64,000 nucleotides of DNA from Halichondria panicea (GCF_963675165.1 NC_087384.1:1634501-1698500), one strand, 5' to 3'; shown: positions 11,273 through 23,088, counted from the stretch's first letter. Notes: a model not told the origin generated them from the letters alone. Made by a program: numbers and translations.

Positions 11273-11668
11273 TGTCTGATTTTTTTTCCAAAAAATGGGA
11301 CGTAGACAAAATTTAGACGTATAGACATAAACACAGCACACAACTGAAAAATGACATAGGTTATAGGACATAGGTTATAGGCTAGTGGTGATTTTTGGTA
11401 CACATGCAGTTCATGTACACTATTGATTATAATTATAAACTCTAAGAAGAGGCCATAATTATACCTGTCCTCACACTTTGTAAAAACAGCTGAACTTTCC
11501 CCACAGTCCCCGTGATACTCTTGGAGTGTGCTAGCAAGGAGATGAAATATAGGAGTTTGGCTCATTGGGTTCCACTGTCTTGTCACTTTTGTACGCTCAT
11601 GCTTTTTCCCTTCGAATCAGCTTGTGTATATCTACGTTGTGAATCGAATTTGTATTGTACAGTGGCCC

Positions 11669-11812
11669 AGAGAGTACGATTAACCTTTACTAGCGGACAG
11701 TATACGATGACCTTCGATAGTAGAGAGTTGACCTTAGCTAGTGGACAGTGCGATTAACCTTCGCTAGTGGAGAGTTCATTTTTCAGTCTAGTGAAAGCTT
11801 ACCTTAGCTAGA
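11669..11812. repeat. Degenerate short tandem repeat
   Basis: About four imperfect units contain GATTAACCTT.CTAG.GGA.AG. The units are roughly 30 to 40 bases long and differ by substitutions. Confidence 0.5.
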
Positions 11813-12320
11813 GACATTTAGGGGGGTGCTGATTTTTTGTCTTTTGCTACATTTTTATAGAGCCAGGCACTTTTAATACACTCACTACGCTCGGGGTATA
11901 CTACAGCAGTGCCTTTGCATGACATTCTAAATCCCGTAGACATATCCGAAACAGTATATAACTATTTTAATTTCTAGTCTATAATTATAATTATATATAG
12001 ACCTTAATCTTAAACATTTTTATAGCTGCATGTAACTTTGTGTGTTTCTACTTTGTCCACCATGGAGTCTCTATATATATAGCTTGTTTTATTGTTTCAC
12101 TGTGTTCCAGATGCACCTTCAAATACAATTCCTTACAATTGGTGATCATGCTGTTTGCTCTGCCATTCATATAATCTGCTATGCACTGCTCTTGTTTCTT
12201 GTCAGAAGGATACAAACTTTGATATTTCGATATAGATCTACTTCACTCACTTTATTACAGGAATATTCCAAACTTGACCTTATTACTCAAAGATGGCTTC
12301 CCGTGCATGCTCATGAAGCT

Positions 12321-12373
12321 TAGACTCGCAAGCCGTCACTGTTGCAGGTGAACAGTGACGGCTTGCGAGTCTA
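12321..12373. mobile_element. 53-bp palindromic minimal MITE (family M)
   Basis: Two 23-bp arms (TAGACTCGCAAGCCG...) flank a 7-base loop. The 9-bp direct repeat CATGAAGCT lies on both sides (12312-12320, 12374-12382). It is the smallest possible form of the element at 2791-3083, with only the inverted ends left. Confidence 0.9.
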
Positions 12374-12374
12374 C

Positions 12375-12533
12375 ATGAAGCTTATGAAAGCTCTGATTCT
12401 CCTGGCTCTTGTCCAGTTATTCCATGGTGAATACCTATATAGCCACTCAGTGTCTGACAAGTTTCTGAAGAACGGCGGCGGATGTCATCTGGTATTGAAT
12501 GGAATGGAGTTTTTAGGGATCAAACTGTACTGA
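12375..12533 (+). CDS. Small ORF with signal-peptide-like start
   Basis: The ORF of 52 codons begins MKLMKALILLALVQLFHG, which has the basic start, hydrophobic core and small end residue of a secretory signal. The rest (EYLYSHSVSDKFLKNGGGCH...) is not recognised. A possible splice donor (gtgaat) directly after the signal coding part at about 12425 suggests that only the first exon is seen. The 53-bp transposon lies immediately upstream, and its target duplication includes the ATG, so a second ATG with the same context exists at 12313. No downstream exons could be placed. Confidence 0.4.
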   Translation: MKLMKALILLALVQLFHGEYLYSHSVSDKFLKNGGGCHLVLNGMEFLGIKLY

Positions 12534-13252
12534 CAGTTTAATATACTATTATTCCATGACTGAGATCATGCCTTCACACTGTATACTGTGTATGTATATC
12601 TATAAGCTTAATACCCGTTACTAAATGTTAGTTTTGACTTTACCATACTCTTAAACTCGCTAGCTAGCTACTCGCAGCCACTGAGTAGCCTACTGGCTGC
12701 GACTCGACTCAGTCTCTTGCATGTATTTACGCTGTAGGTGAATATGTAGATAGATAATGATTATATATAATTATAATTATATCTGTTTATATCATGCCAT
12801 TGTCCTCGTGAGCCCTAGGATTAGGTCTGGAGACTCTTGCAGCATTTCCGTGTGCTCTGCAGAATGTGGCCATGCAGAACCAATGAAATGCATATCCTAT
12901 GTCTTGTGATTTTTAACCCAAATAAATGCGAGTATTGCCTCTTGAATACGAAATGAGAGTATTGCTACATCTACTCCTTCTTTACAACCTCCAATATCAC
13001 AAGTTTTAACTAATTATTGACATTCCAAGAGCATGTAGGTACATGGACTGCTGCAAGAGTCTCCAGGCCTTTTCTTCTCTTGCCCCTCGGCCGCTCTCCC
13101 CTCTGAGAAAAAGTCTGGCCCCCATGCATGCAGGCTAATATTTTCTATATTGAAACCACACCCACGTATACTGCATGGTGAAACGCCCCTATTCGTATGT
13201 TAATTTTTTCGATAGAATAGTTATAGACACAATTACGCTGTGATAATTATAT
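12534..13252. other. Intergenic, no gene seen
   Basis: No supported coding region is present. The stretch contains CTAGCTAGC runs and a pair of similar words, CTGGAGACTCTTGCAGCA near 12827 and its complement near 13050, which may mark a small inverted-repeat element. Confidence 0.35.
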
Positions 13253-15910
13253 TCATTCTACTGGTTTACTTAAGTCTAGCGTTCCAATGTTTCTGATTAG
13301 AGAACTCCAATCCCCCGTCCCAGTGTCGTATTCTCCACACCTTTTGTAGGGCTCAAAATTTGCGAGCCCTGTAAGGTACAGATTATGTGTGGGGTTAGCC
13401 GGGTCAATGATGCGAGGTGCCCTCAGGGGAACTAGGGTAGGGTACTGCTTCATAGCGTAGCACTGCTCCCAGTATATGCTGCATGTGCGTATGTGTGTGT
13501 GTGTGCGTGCGTGCGTGGGGGGGGGGATTAATTTTGTGACAGTTGGTACTATTTATAATATAACAGTGTATGATGTCATGTATGATGTCATAGGAACTAT
13601 GTAACAGCAGTTGATCTTATGTAAAGTTCAGTTGTGCAATGATTATCAATTTGATTAAGTGAGTCTATCCTGCTACTTTATCTACCCACTTAACAAACAG
13701 CAGTGCAAATTTAGTGTATGTGGTCGTCTGCACATGCGCAGAAAATATGTCTCCATGCATGGTGCATGCAGCATGGTAACAGATAATGCGCATGCACATT
13801 AATGGACTCGCTCATTTTCTGATTATTAGTTGAACATGATTATATCGTGGTGAAAATATGACAAGTCGAGTAGCCGAGGTTCCACTTTATATACTGTTAT
13901 AGCAACAGCTTGTCGCCTTTATGTTAAATGAATAACCGGCTATAACTCACTTGACTTTGTCACAGTTGTATACAATACTCTTTAGCTCTTCTGTGGCACT
14001 GCAAGTAATTTCATTACAGTTGGTGCAAATCAGTGATTGCTACCATATGTACATTGTATAAACAATTTGTTCATTTATTAATACTTTTTAGTAATCAGCT
14101 ATAATTATAGCACTTAAAGTTGCAGAAATATAATTTATAGGCAATGTATATAATTATGTTGTATATATATATATTATACAGTAGTATGTTTTCGATTTAT
14201 GTAATTATTAGCTAGGCCTATATATATACTATGCTCTCATAGTTACTTCCTTACCTGCCCATTAACTGTACATGCATGCATGTACTTAGCTATTATATAC
14301 CTCCCTTATTCACCCACTCATTGATGTACATTGTGCCCATTGTACCCTTGGTTACCTCTCTACCCGCCCACTCACTGTTGTGCTAGTGTCTCTGGACTGA
14401 GTGTGGAGAACACGCCCAGTGTCTTGTGAGCATTCTCGTAGGCGTGGATGACCAGGAGGGAGAGCAGATAGGAGGAGGGCCTCCCTCGTCCCCCCGTACA
14501 CTGCCTCCACTTGAGCGCACGCCATGCCTTTGCTCGACGAATGAACTCACGACAAAAATTACCTCTCTAAATGGGATAAACAACAAAACTCACACTGCAT
14601 TAATTTTATTATAATCATAGTGATGATACTTTTTTTATGTATTAATGAAATTATCTGTAATGGCAGAACTGCTTTCTCATAATCATGCTTGTAAGCAAGA
14701 CTAAAACGTCTCCTATACTTTCACATAATTATAAGACACCTATAGTATAGTAAACGGTCTCTTTCTCACCCGAGTAGCTTGATTTTTTAGAAACTGGATC
14801 TGCCATTTTGCAGCACACTGAGTAAACCTATACAAAGACAGACCAAAGCGTAATAATAAATTACCTGCCAATTAGTACCAACTCACAATTTTCTGTGTGC
14901 TGGTCTCAAAGTCTCTAGGAAGGTGTAGAAGTCAGCTGGCTTTCTCCAATTTGGACTGACCATAATCTCAATCTCAATCCCCTCAAATGTGAATTGCAAC
15001 CCCTTGTCTGTGAGGGCATGGAATTCGAACCCCTCAGCTAGGTCTTTCTCCGAGTGCATTAACTGATTGATCTGGTTTAGCCAGAGTCCATAGCCATTCC
15101 TTATCACCTCCTTAATTGTGATGTCTGTGAGAGGGTTAGTGTTGAAATGTAGCTATATGCAGAGTTAAATTGTCGACAAAACTCTTTTAACTGCTTGAAA
15201 AAACAGGTGGTTATGGTAATAAGCCTCTGCATGGTATATATATACCTGGTGAGTATATGATGATGTCAGCATCGTATTGTTCTGGTAACTCTGTCCTTGT
15301 GCCTAGCGACCCTCCTAGTACTATCTCCGGTACTCGTAGGCCGCACCTTACAGGCAACTTTTGCTGAAAATGGTCACTAACATAAAATTTATTTCAGTAT
15401 ACCTGTATATATAGTGCAAAATGTTCGAGGCACTATATTTTTTTGTAGAAAGGCCTCTAAAAGCATTTCGTTGCATAACGTTCGTGGGTTGATTGGTTAC
15501 TGGAAGCCACGCCTTTAATATTTACACATTATAGATTTCGTGCACGATAACCTCGAAAATTTTGCGCTATACGTTATATATTATATCATGTACGATAACT
15601 ATAATTATCTATTAGAGGTAAGAAGTCAGTTTGTGCTATAGAATAATCTCAAAAGTTTCTGTGCATTATTGCTGAGTTAATGTCTTTAAAATTAGTTGCT
15701 TTGTGTCAAATTCTTAATCGGCTAAAGCGCTCGACATGCATCTGTGTGGTGAAACTTGTATATTATACTTATACGTAACTGCTTGGGTTACATTTGTTCA
15801 CTAACAGTTATTTCTTATATACGTACCTTAAGCAGATCCATCATAGCTTCCATTATTTCTAGGGCCTCTTCTATTGTCATGTCAACCACTGGTGAGCACC
15901 TCTCTGCCAT
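13253..15910 (-). CDS. OAS-like nucleotidyltransferase (copy 3), 320 aa
   Basis: Seven exons join in frame: 15827-15910, 15246-15363, 14887-15124, 14770-14827, 14376-14566, 13951-13998 and 13253-13478 (963 nt with stop). The start MAERCSPVVDMTIEEALEIM is the only ATG of exon 1 that keeps the frame. Exon 2 carries EIVLGGSLGTRT and YDADIIIYS, the canonical GGS and two metal-binding Asp. The site of the third Asp reads GIEIEIMVSP, with Glu in place of Asp. The C-terminal part has FIRRAKAWRALKW and PRIIDPANPTHNLYLTG of the OAS1 C domain. With two Asp and one Glu, catalysis may be weakened or changed, or the protein may act as a sensor or binding protein. Exon phases match the other copies throughout. 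The gene is on the same strand as its paralogues. Confidence 0.9.
15409..15580. mobile_element. GCGCTATA-type MITE in OAS intron (family G)
   Basis: Inverted ends of the form TATAGCGCAAAATTTTCGAGG enclose GGCCTCTAAAAGCATTTCGT and GGAAGCCACGCCTTTAAT. Relatives lie at 46848-47053, 51318-51590 and 55113-55325. This copy lies in intron 1 of the OAS-like gene. Confidence 0.65.
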
Positions 15911-16429
15911 TTTGTATACAATGCTAACTGATCTGCGTAGCTATATTAACTCTTGATTTGATAATCGCTTCGACCAGTTATTAACCTCAACTTCTTTAAA
16001 GCTGTCAATGTCGTAGTAAAACACACTGTATCTAGTTAATAATGCACACTAGCAACACTGTTGTCTATACTCACACTTGTACATGCAGCCGTCAAGTTTG
16101 CACTGCATGCTTATAATAACTGTCTATTGAGCTGCAATAAACATTCGTATTCATTGCCAAACTCGCACATTCCTCAAACTTTCATTGTTTAACTAGACGT
16201 CTGTGTTGTACTTTTAAGATGTAGAATGTCTTCTTGTTACAAAATTGGTCAGCTGCCCAAATATTATTATTTGTGAGCTTGCCAGGGAATGTTGTCACTC
16301 ACGCCCTCTTTATAGCTACCGGCCAATCCATCATAATTATAACACAATAATAATTATTGCCATACGTTTTGGAGCATTCATCGTATTCAGTTAGTGTCAT
16401 TATAACAGCAGCGAGGTATAATTATGGTA
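15911..16429. other. Upstream region of OAS copy 3
   Basis: No coding region was seen. The promoter of the minus-strand gene ending at 15910 must lie here, but no TATA box stands out. Confidence 0.35.
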
Positions 16430-16890
16430 CGTAGTCTTAGACTATAAGTGTGTGTTGTGTGTGTGAGTAGAGTGTTACAGTTGCTCAGTGAGTGCATGTA
16501 AGAGTTTCTAGTCGCGATTACAATAATTATGTGGATTTGCAAAATAATGCTTCTTTCTCGAGTTGTATAATTATGTGGGCTTACTTGGAATGCCATTGTA
16601 GCCTTTCAGAACAGTTGCGTAGCAAAATTTGTCCATGGAGTGTTGCTACTCTACTTAGTAGCACCAAAACGCTATAGCTATTGGTAGCTGCAAGAGTGAG
16701 AAAAAAGCTGCAAAAAGCTGCACTGAGCTGTTTCATGCTGTAGCCATTACTTTAAACTTTTGGCATATTTTTAGCAACAATCGTAGTCGATCATTTACCA
16801 CTTTTTGAATTGTAAAATCGATATATCTATATAGCTTCATATTTTATGCCTCCCCATCGAGGCATCAGCATCCACGGTGCTTTCATAATT
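16430..16890. repeat. R1 dispersed repeat, copy 3
   Basis: Forward R1 copy with GTTGCTCAGTGAGTGCA, TGGATTTGCAAAATAAT and the ATCGAGGCATCAGCATCCA end. It lacks the usual left terminus. Confidence 0.65.
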
Positions 16891-17578
16891 ATATTTAGGT
16901 CCCGTGTAATGGACCGCACGATTTTTAATTTATGTGAGGTATAAAGTGGACTCGTCCTTCTTGTCAAGTAGAGTATAGTTTCACGCCTCTTTCACTCGCT
17001 CTTTGTCGTCACGACTAGTGTGTGTATTGGTTGTTTTGTTGTTGTATCATAATTATAGCGGGATATGCATGAGTGTGTTATTTTAAGTTTCATTCCATAG
17101 TGTAGAATCTGCGCGTGCTCAACCAGTGAATAGCTACAGCTCATCAACGGTTTCTGCACTGCAAAAACACTTTTGTTAATTTAACAAACAAAAGTTTGTC
17201 CCGGTGATGAATCTCACAATGACAGAATAATATTTGTTAGAATGACAAAGGTAAAACAACCTACAATGTTTTGTCATTCAAGCAAAGAAATGATGTCAAA
17301 ACAACAAAGTATTATGTCATCTGAATTTCACCAATTTATTGTACTTCTATGTCAAAATAGCAAAGTGAATGCTGAATTAACACTGCTATAAAGTGAATTT
17401 CTTTGTTAAATTAACACTATACCTTTGTCATTTAATTAGTTGTTTTCTCGCGCACGTACACACATGCAGAAGGTCAAACGGTATTAGAACAATGAGTTTA
17501 TGATAGAATAAGATCACTGGATCACATGACATGCAGCACAATACATTTCTTCTGTCAGTAAATTGTTTTTAGTGTTCA

Positions 17579-17679
17579 TCACTTAGCGTTTCTTGAAATT
17601 CCAGTACAGTGAACTGCAGGCGTTTCGTTTGGTTTCATGAACGCTACATCCCTCAGATCATTTTCGTCACAATAAGCCC
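17579..17679 (-). CDS. Candidate terminal exon inside transposon
   Basis: An open stretch follows an acceptor at 17680-17681 and reads GAYCDENDLRDVAFMKPNET through to ISRNAK and a stop. A second open stretch at about 18630-18719 reads ADFTVPRPHNVYQLGVYLTT and has diverged copies near 18790 and 19070. No known family is recognised. This could be a captured or element-borne gene, or chance. Confidence 0.25.
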
Positions 17680-17749
17680 CTACAGAACAAAAGATTGAAG
17701 TCACTATAGTTACCAACACATATGTAGTGCAAAATGTAAATAGTATAAG

Positions 17750-18553
17750 CTATCACCCCCATGGACGAAGTTGACCAGTGTAACTGACACGTGAGGACAC
17801 ATATACACACAAACTCGTAAATCAGTATGCTATAGCTATCACCCCATGGACGAAGTTGACCAGTCGAAACCAGTGTAACTGACACGTGAGGACACATACA
17901 CACAAAATCGTAAATCAGTATGCTAGCTATCACCCCATGGACGAAGTTGACCAGTCGAAACCAGTGTAACTGACGCATGAGGACACATACACACAAACTC
18001 GTAAATTACAATGCTAGCTATCACCCCATGGACGAAGTTGACCAGTCGAAACCAGTGTAACTGACGCATGAGGACACATACACACAAACTCGTAAATTAC
18101 AATGCTAGCTATCACCCCATGGACGAAGTTGACCAGTCGAAACCAGTGTAACTGATGCATGAGGACACATACACACAAACTCGTAAATTACAATGCTAGC
18201 TATCACCCCATGGACGAAGTTGACCAGTCGAAACCAGTGTAACTGACGCATGAGGACACATACACACAAACTGGTAAATTACAATGCTAGCTATCACCCC
18301 ATGGACGAAGTTGACCAGTAGAAACCAGTGTAACTGACACGTGAGGACACATACACACAAACTCGTAAATCAGTATGCTAGCTATCACCCCATGGACGAA
18401 GTTGACCAGTCGAAACCAGTGTAACTGACACATGAGGACACATACACACAAACTCGTAAATCAGTATACTAGCTATCACCCCATGGACGAAGTTGACCAG
18501 TCGAAACCAGTGTAACTGACACATGAAGACACAAACTCGTAAATCAGTATGCT
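17750..18553. repeat. Minisatellite, nine units of 91 bp
   Basis: The word CCATGGACGAAGTTGACCAG recurs at 17761 (ATGG), 17846, 17937, 18028, 18119, 18210, 18301, 18392 and 18483. Spacing is 91 bp, except 85 for the first unit. Units differ by a few substitutions, and neighbours resemble each other most. It lies within the CACTG-ended transposon. 91 is not a multiple of three, so it is not a coding repeat. Confidence 0.97.
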
Positions 18554-20658
18554 ACAGATGAAGGTCGAAACCAGGGACAGTTGCCCTCTAGCTAGCTATA
18601 TAGTTTTATGGAATCTGACATAACTTGCAAGTCGTTTCTTTGAAGTCGATGAAGGTGGTTAAGTAAACTCCTAGCTGGTACACATTGTGGGGCCGAGGTA
18701 CGGTAAAATCTGCAGCTGGAAGAAACACGTAAACACATTTATTTAGCAATGAGCAACATAACTTAAATCCTTTTTCTTTGAAGCTGGTACATGGTGGAGT
18801 TATACGCCGATACGGTATAGCAGTGATTTGTAAACTGTGAATTCAGAGAGTTTTGGGATCATGTACATGCCATGCGCCAACAGCATGCAATGGAACTTAA
18901 CTTTTTTCTTTGAGATGGTGGTACTATCTACTCTTTAAGAAAATCTGAAAGAGAGTATTGGGCAATAAGTTGAGTTTAGCAATGAGCCTGACTGACTAAC
19001 TTGCAATTGTCTTTTCTTTCAAGCTGCAGATGCAGGTGACTCTTGACTCCTAGATCCTAGCTGGTGTACATGGAACATGGTAGCCCACTGCCAGGGCCAG
19101 GGGTACAGGCATGCAGTCAGTGATGGTATAAAGCTGCATGAGCAGCTGCAGTCTGGTGCAGCTGCAAGCACCATGTGCTAAGTATGTTTGAGGCCTCGCC
19201 CTGTTATTCCTGAACGCCCCCTCATGCCACACCTATAGTTCCAGCTTATAATTATAGTCTCGAGGCCAAACTCTCCTTATCAGAATCTGGCCTCGAGACT
19301 AGCTAGAGTTAGAGGCTAGAGAGAAGGTAGCCTCGATCCCAGGCCGCTCTTCGGCCAGGCCTTGTGAAGGAGGCTAGAGAGAAGGCTGCCTGCACTGCAC
19401 TGCACTGAAGGACTCTGGAGGCTCCTGACTTCTTCACTGCCACTGTAACTTACCATGCCCAGTCACAAGTCTCCAATTGCTACATACACAATTGAACATG
19501 AGCATGCAAAGATATAAGCATCAGGGCAACTGAGATGTTTCAGTGTAGACAATTTATTATGAGCTAGGGTAATCGAGTATAGGTTGAGTAGGTTGAAATC
19601 AGTGATGCAAACTTGCACGTATCTTTTAGTAGAGTTCTAGCTGTAACTTTATAATTTGTTATTGTCACACATTAATGTTAATTTGACAATGAACGGTAAC
19701 TTCCACTAAATGTGAGATCAACAACACTTCGACAAAATGACAACACATGTGTTCAAATAACAATCTACCATTATAATAACAAATATTAATAGTTAGATAA
19801 ACTATATTAATAGTTAAATAAACTATGATTTGTCGTTATAACAATAATTGCAGGAAATTGACAAACGTTTTGTCAAGATAACATTTTGTGCCGGTAGCAA
19901 ACTGTGTCACAATAACAAAAGTGTTTTTGCAGTGTGGGCAAATGTCAACTCATGCACTATTTCACAAATCAACTGGGTGACAGCGAAATCCAACAAAAAG
20001 ATGTATCATATTTGGCTGCCTGCTTTGATAATGTAGAACTCTATGTCGATGCGTTGGAATTAACCCCTGGCGAGCAAACTGACGTTCGGTTGAAGAAAAT
20101 TGACAGTATAACCACCTATATAGCTATGATCAAGTGTTTGAAATCTGGAAAAGAAAGAAGCCTTCACAAGCGACATTCAGGGCCCTTCTGGAGATGTTAG
20201 ACAGATGAAGAAAGAGGCGATCGCTGCACAAGTTATGTCTGCCCTCGATCCTCGAAGGTGAGCTCGAGATAATAATATTATTGTGTACATCATGTGTGGT
20301 ATTTGAATGTTACATTGCAAACTTTGTGCCCTATGCCCATAGTCTACCACTCACACTCAGTGTGTCTATAGCCTAACAGATGTATGCCCTGCACCCACCT
20401 GTCATTGATAGGTTGCGGTTGTACTACCCAATAACTCACTCTTTATTGCCTCCATGCATATATAGGAGCTGTGAGGAGGTGCACATAATACAGCACTCTG
20501 GTCCATGGACTGTAGAGATGCCAGAACAGAACCCTTAGATCAGCTTTATCACTATGTGTGGTTGTGTATGTTGTGTTTTGTGTAAATTGTTGAAATGTTT
20601 CGATATCCCATAATTATTAATAGCTATAAATATACCAGAATGATTGCATGTACCGGGT

Positions 20659-20673
20659 GGGGGGGGGGGGGGG
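20659..20673. repeat. Poly-G run (15 bases)
   Basis: A homopolymer of about 15 G follows TACCGGGT. The flanks down to 21090 show no gene. Confidence 0.9.
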
Positions 20674-21093
20674 TATTATTCTTGTGCGCTATATATTATT
20701 ACTTACTGCACTGCTATGTAAATTAAATGAGAACAGTAGACTCGGTCACCCTTACAGCGCCGGAATAGCGATGTGGCAGCTAGATAATAGCCGCGGCTTA
20801 AAAACGATGACGGATCTTATATATATACCTCGAATGTAATGAACTTTTGCAGGTTTGTCCTAAATTGAGGCAATGAATCATTCATGCATGCTCGATGCAC
20901 TATCTATATAAGGTTTTCGAGGATTGACCTTGAATCTCGAAAATAGGTTGAAAGACCTCGATCTCTGCTGTGGCCAATTGAACCTCTAAAATCCGCGACT
21001 AGCTAGTTTGGGCAGTCCGTGAATGTGCCTCAAAATAACCCACTAGCTAGGTTACTTAGATACGATGTTATAAACGGGTATTAATTTGAGTCA

Positions 21094-21428
21094 TTAGGCC
21101 ACTGTTAGTTGCATACTTGTTTCAGATGAGAATACTAGCTCAACCCAGATGAGGGAGGGAGGTCTTCATTACTCATTATCCCATTATTTGATGACGTCAT
21201 ATCCCGTTTTTTTTTAACTGACGAAAATACACAAAAGGACGGAGTCTAAACATAAAAATATTTTTTACGCACTGGCTTTTTGGTGCACAATGCAACTTGC
21301 ACATGGGAAAAAAAAGTGACTTTGACCTCAAATAATGGCTGACATCAGCAATTAAATAAGCAGGTGAGCAAAACTGAGGAGGGAGGTAATTGATCTGAAA
21401 CAAGTATATGCAACTAACAGTGGCCTTA
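21094..21428. mobile_element. Inverted-repeat MITE (TAGGCCACT ends, a)
   Basis: The left end TAGGCCACTGTTAGTTGCAT with CTTGTTTCAGAT is complemented by the right end ATCTGAAACAAG...CAACTAACAGTGGCC. The inverted ends exceed 35 bp. No coding capacity. Confidence 0.85.
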
Positions 21429-21580
21429 AAATTAACGCTCATCTCTATCTGACTCCCAAATTAACTTTCCATTCAACATTCATAAGACAAATTAAAAATA
21501 ATAGCCACAGTTTAAAAACGACCCTACCATGAGTCTAATATTTTTGCACGCAGTTCTGTCCCGATCGAAGATATTGTCAT

Positions 21581-21859
21581 TAGGCCACTCCAAGTGACAC
21601 TCTGGTTTCTGGTCCTGAAGTTTTTCTAATTGCATGCGGGCGGGCGGCTTTTCTCATTATGTCATTATCAATTTCACCTTATGAATTTCATTATTTTGCA
21701 AATGAATATCATTATCACACTATTTTGTACCACATGGACCATTGTGCGCATGCGTAGTAGAAATAATGGGATAGAAATCCAATAATGAGATAGAAATCCA
21801 AGAATAAAATCTGATGCGGGCGGTGGACCAGAAACCAGAGTATCACTTGGAGTGGCCTT
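21581..21859. mobile_element. Inverted-repeat MITE (TAGGCCACT ends, b)
   Basis: The left end TAGGCCACTCCAAGTGACAC plus TCTGGTTTCTGGTCC is complemented at the right by GGACCAGAAACCAGAGTAT and CACTTGGAGTGGCC. It shares only the outermost TAGGCCACT with the neighbouring element, which suggests two families of one superfamily. Confidence 0.85.
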
Positions 21860-22017
21860 AATTTTATGCTCCTAAACGTAGACTACTAATTTGTAAATTG
21901 TGCTGCAGTTAGATAGCTTTGAGAGCTAGTTTTAGATAGCTCAGGGGCGGATCCAGAGGTAGTTCGTTGGGTTCGTACGAACTACCCTTCCAGCTAGTAT
22001 CTATTAGCTAGCTAGCT

Positions 22018-22260
22018 TAGACTCGCATGCCGTCACTGCACTGTTGGCGAACAGTATATAGACTGGTCAAACTCCGGGCTGCGGTTTTCGTGACGTCAGT
22101 ATACTGCATGTGATACGTAGAGTTTCTAGTGAAACGTCACTATCATTGATCTTGCGGTAACCGCATGCGGTTAGTTGCCACAAATATCGTGGCAAACGTT
22201 ACACGAGTCTCTACACGGAGTTTGACCAGTCCATTTCTCAAGGGCTGGCTGGCGAGTCTA
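22018..22260. mobile_element. MITE family M, third copy
   Basis: TAGACTCGCATGCCGTCACTG at the left and CTGGCGAGTCTA at the right, with the internal GTGACGTCAG, CTCTACACGGAGTTTGACC and GCAACTAACCGCA-type words of the 2791 copy. It is nested inside the hAT-like element. Confidence 0.8.
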
Positions 22261-22311
22261 AGCTAGCTAACTGTACTGTCGTGACAAAGTCGTACAAAGT
22301 ACGTCCTCTCT

Positions 22312-22400
22312 GCTTAATAAAAGGGTGGGGCTGGTTCTCTTTGCATAATAAAAGGGTGGGGCTGGTTCTCTCTACATAACAAGAGGGTGGGGCTGGCTAC
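22312..22400. repeat. Tandem repeat, three units of about 35 bp
   Basis: The word AGGGTGGGGCTGG occurs three times with TAATAAA or CATAACA between the units. Confidence 0.85.
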
Positions 22401-23088
22401 TGCAGCCACATTGATTTGCACCGTGGTCAAGCGATAATATTATTATATCTAGCCATGAATCCTTGACTCCTGGTGTAAGAAGAGGAAAGTTTCAGGTAAG
22501 GGAGAGTGCATGACACTGCATATTGAATGATACTGCATACTTACATGTATAATTGCTATAATCATTAATATTATTGATGGTCAAGTTCTACAAGTGTATA
22601 GCCAAGTCTCCTCTTCACCAGCCACCACCGTCTGTCTTTCCACTGGGGACCACTACTATCTCTCCTCCAGTCACAACCATCTCTCCTGTGCTTATAAATC
22701 ATGAGGGAGAACATGAGGGTTAATTAGTGGGCGTGGTACTTTAAAAGGGGCGTGGTCACAAAAATTTCGGCGCTTTGCGCGGACAAGAAGTACTGTATAA
22801 GAACCCCCCTTCCTTAAATCCTGGATCCTCCCCTGTAGCTAGTGCAACTATTCAGTTGCACACTGTTCTATTAAACTTAGCTAGCTCGCATGCAGCTGCT
22901 TGCTTGTTCTAATTATTCCCGTCACACTAGCTTTGCATGCTCTGCTTTGCATGCTGTATAAAAATCTGTTCCAATTTATACCGGGACAATTTCCAAAATA
23001 ATAATTTTTTGCTGTCCGATAAATTAGAAGATATACGGTACATAGGTGCTAGCCTCGATTCAAGGCTGTTTAATTTAATCGGCCTGTT

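Larger units (their letters stand above)
17157..19934. mobile_element. 2.8-kb DNA transposon, CACTG termini
   Basis: Inverted termini CACTGCAAAAACACTTTTGT (17157) and the complement ending at 19934 enclose about 2778 bp. The subterminal zones on both sides are rich in TTGTCA, TGACAA and AACAA words. The insertion interrupts the death-domain pseudogene, so its borders are well defined. CACTG ends and a possible 2-bp TG duplication are compatible with a CACTA/EnSpm-like element. No transposase could be read, although short coding-like minus-strand exons exist (17579-17679). Confidence 0.8.
16980..20560 (+). pseudogene. Death-domain gene 3' end, broken by transposon
   Basis: Sequence at 16980-17156 matches the intron end and exon start of the death-domain exon at about 53190-53350. 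After a 2.78-kb insertion the match resumes at 19935 and runs through IQQKDVSYLAACFDNVELYV and LELTPGEQTDV to TYIAMIKCLK. A one-base loss near 20137 and a second indel near 20205 destroy the rest. The final small exon is recognisable at about 20467 by its shared 3' UTR (GAGGTGCAC, CAGAACAGAACCCT). It is therefore a partial duplicate of the end of the 29440-54022 gene, now non-functional. Confidence 0.85.
21942..22835. mobile_element. hAT-like non-autonomous transposon with nested MITE
   Basis: The ends are CAGGGGCGGATCCAG and CTGGATCCTCCCCTG. This terminus is common among animal hAT elements. The target duplication is not clear. A family M MITE (22018-22260) and a three-fold tandem repeat (about 22312-22400) lie inside. 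Confidence 0.7.

Noticed and set aside
11140-11586. 148-codon minus-strand ORF
   Set aside because: Its lower part runs in a different frame from the gag-like reading of the same bases, and its middle is low-complexity AT-rich sequence. The gag relic explains the only family resemblance.
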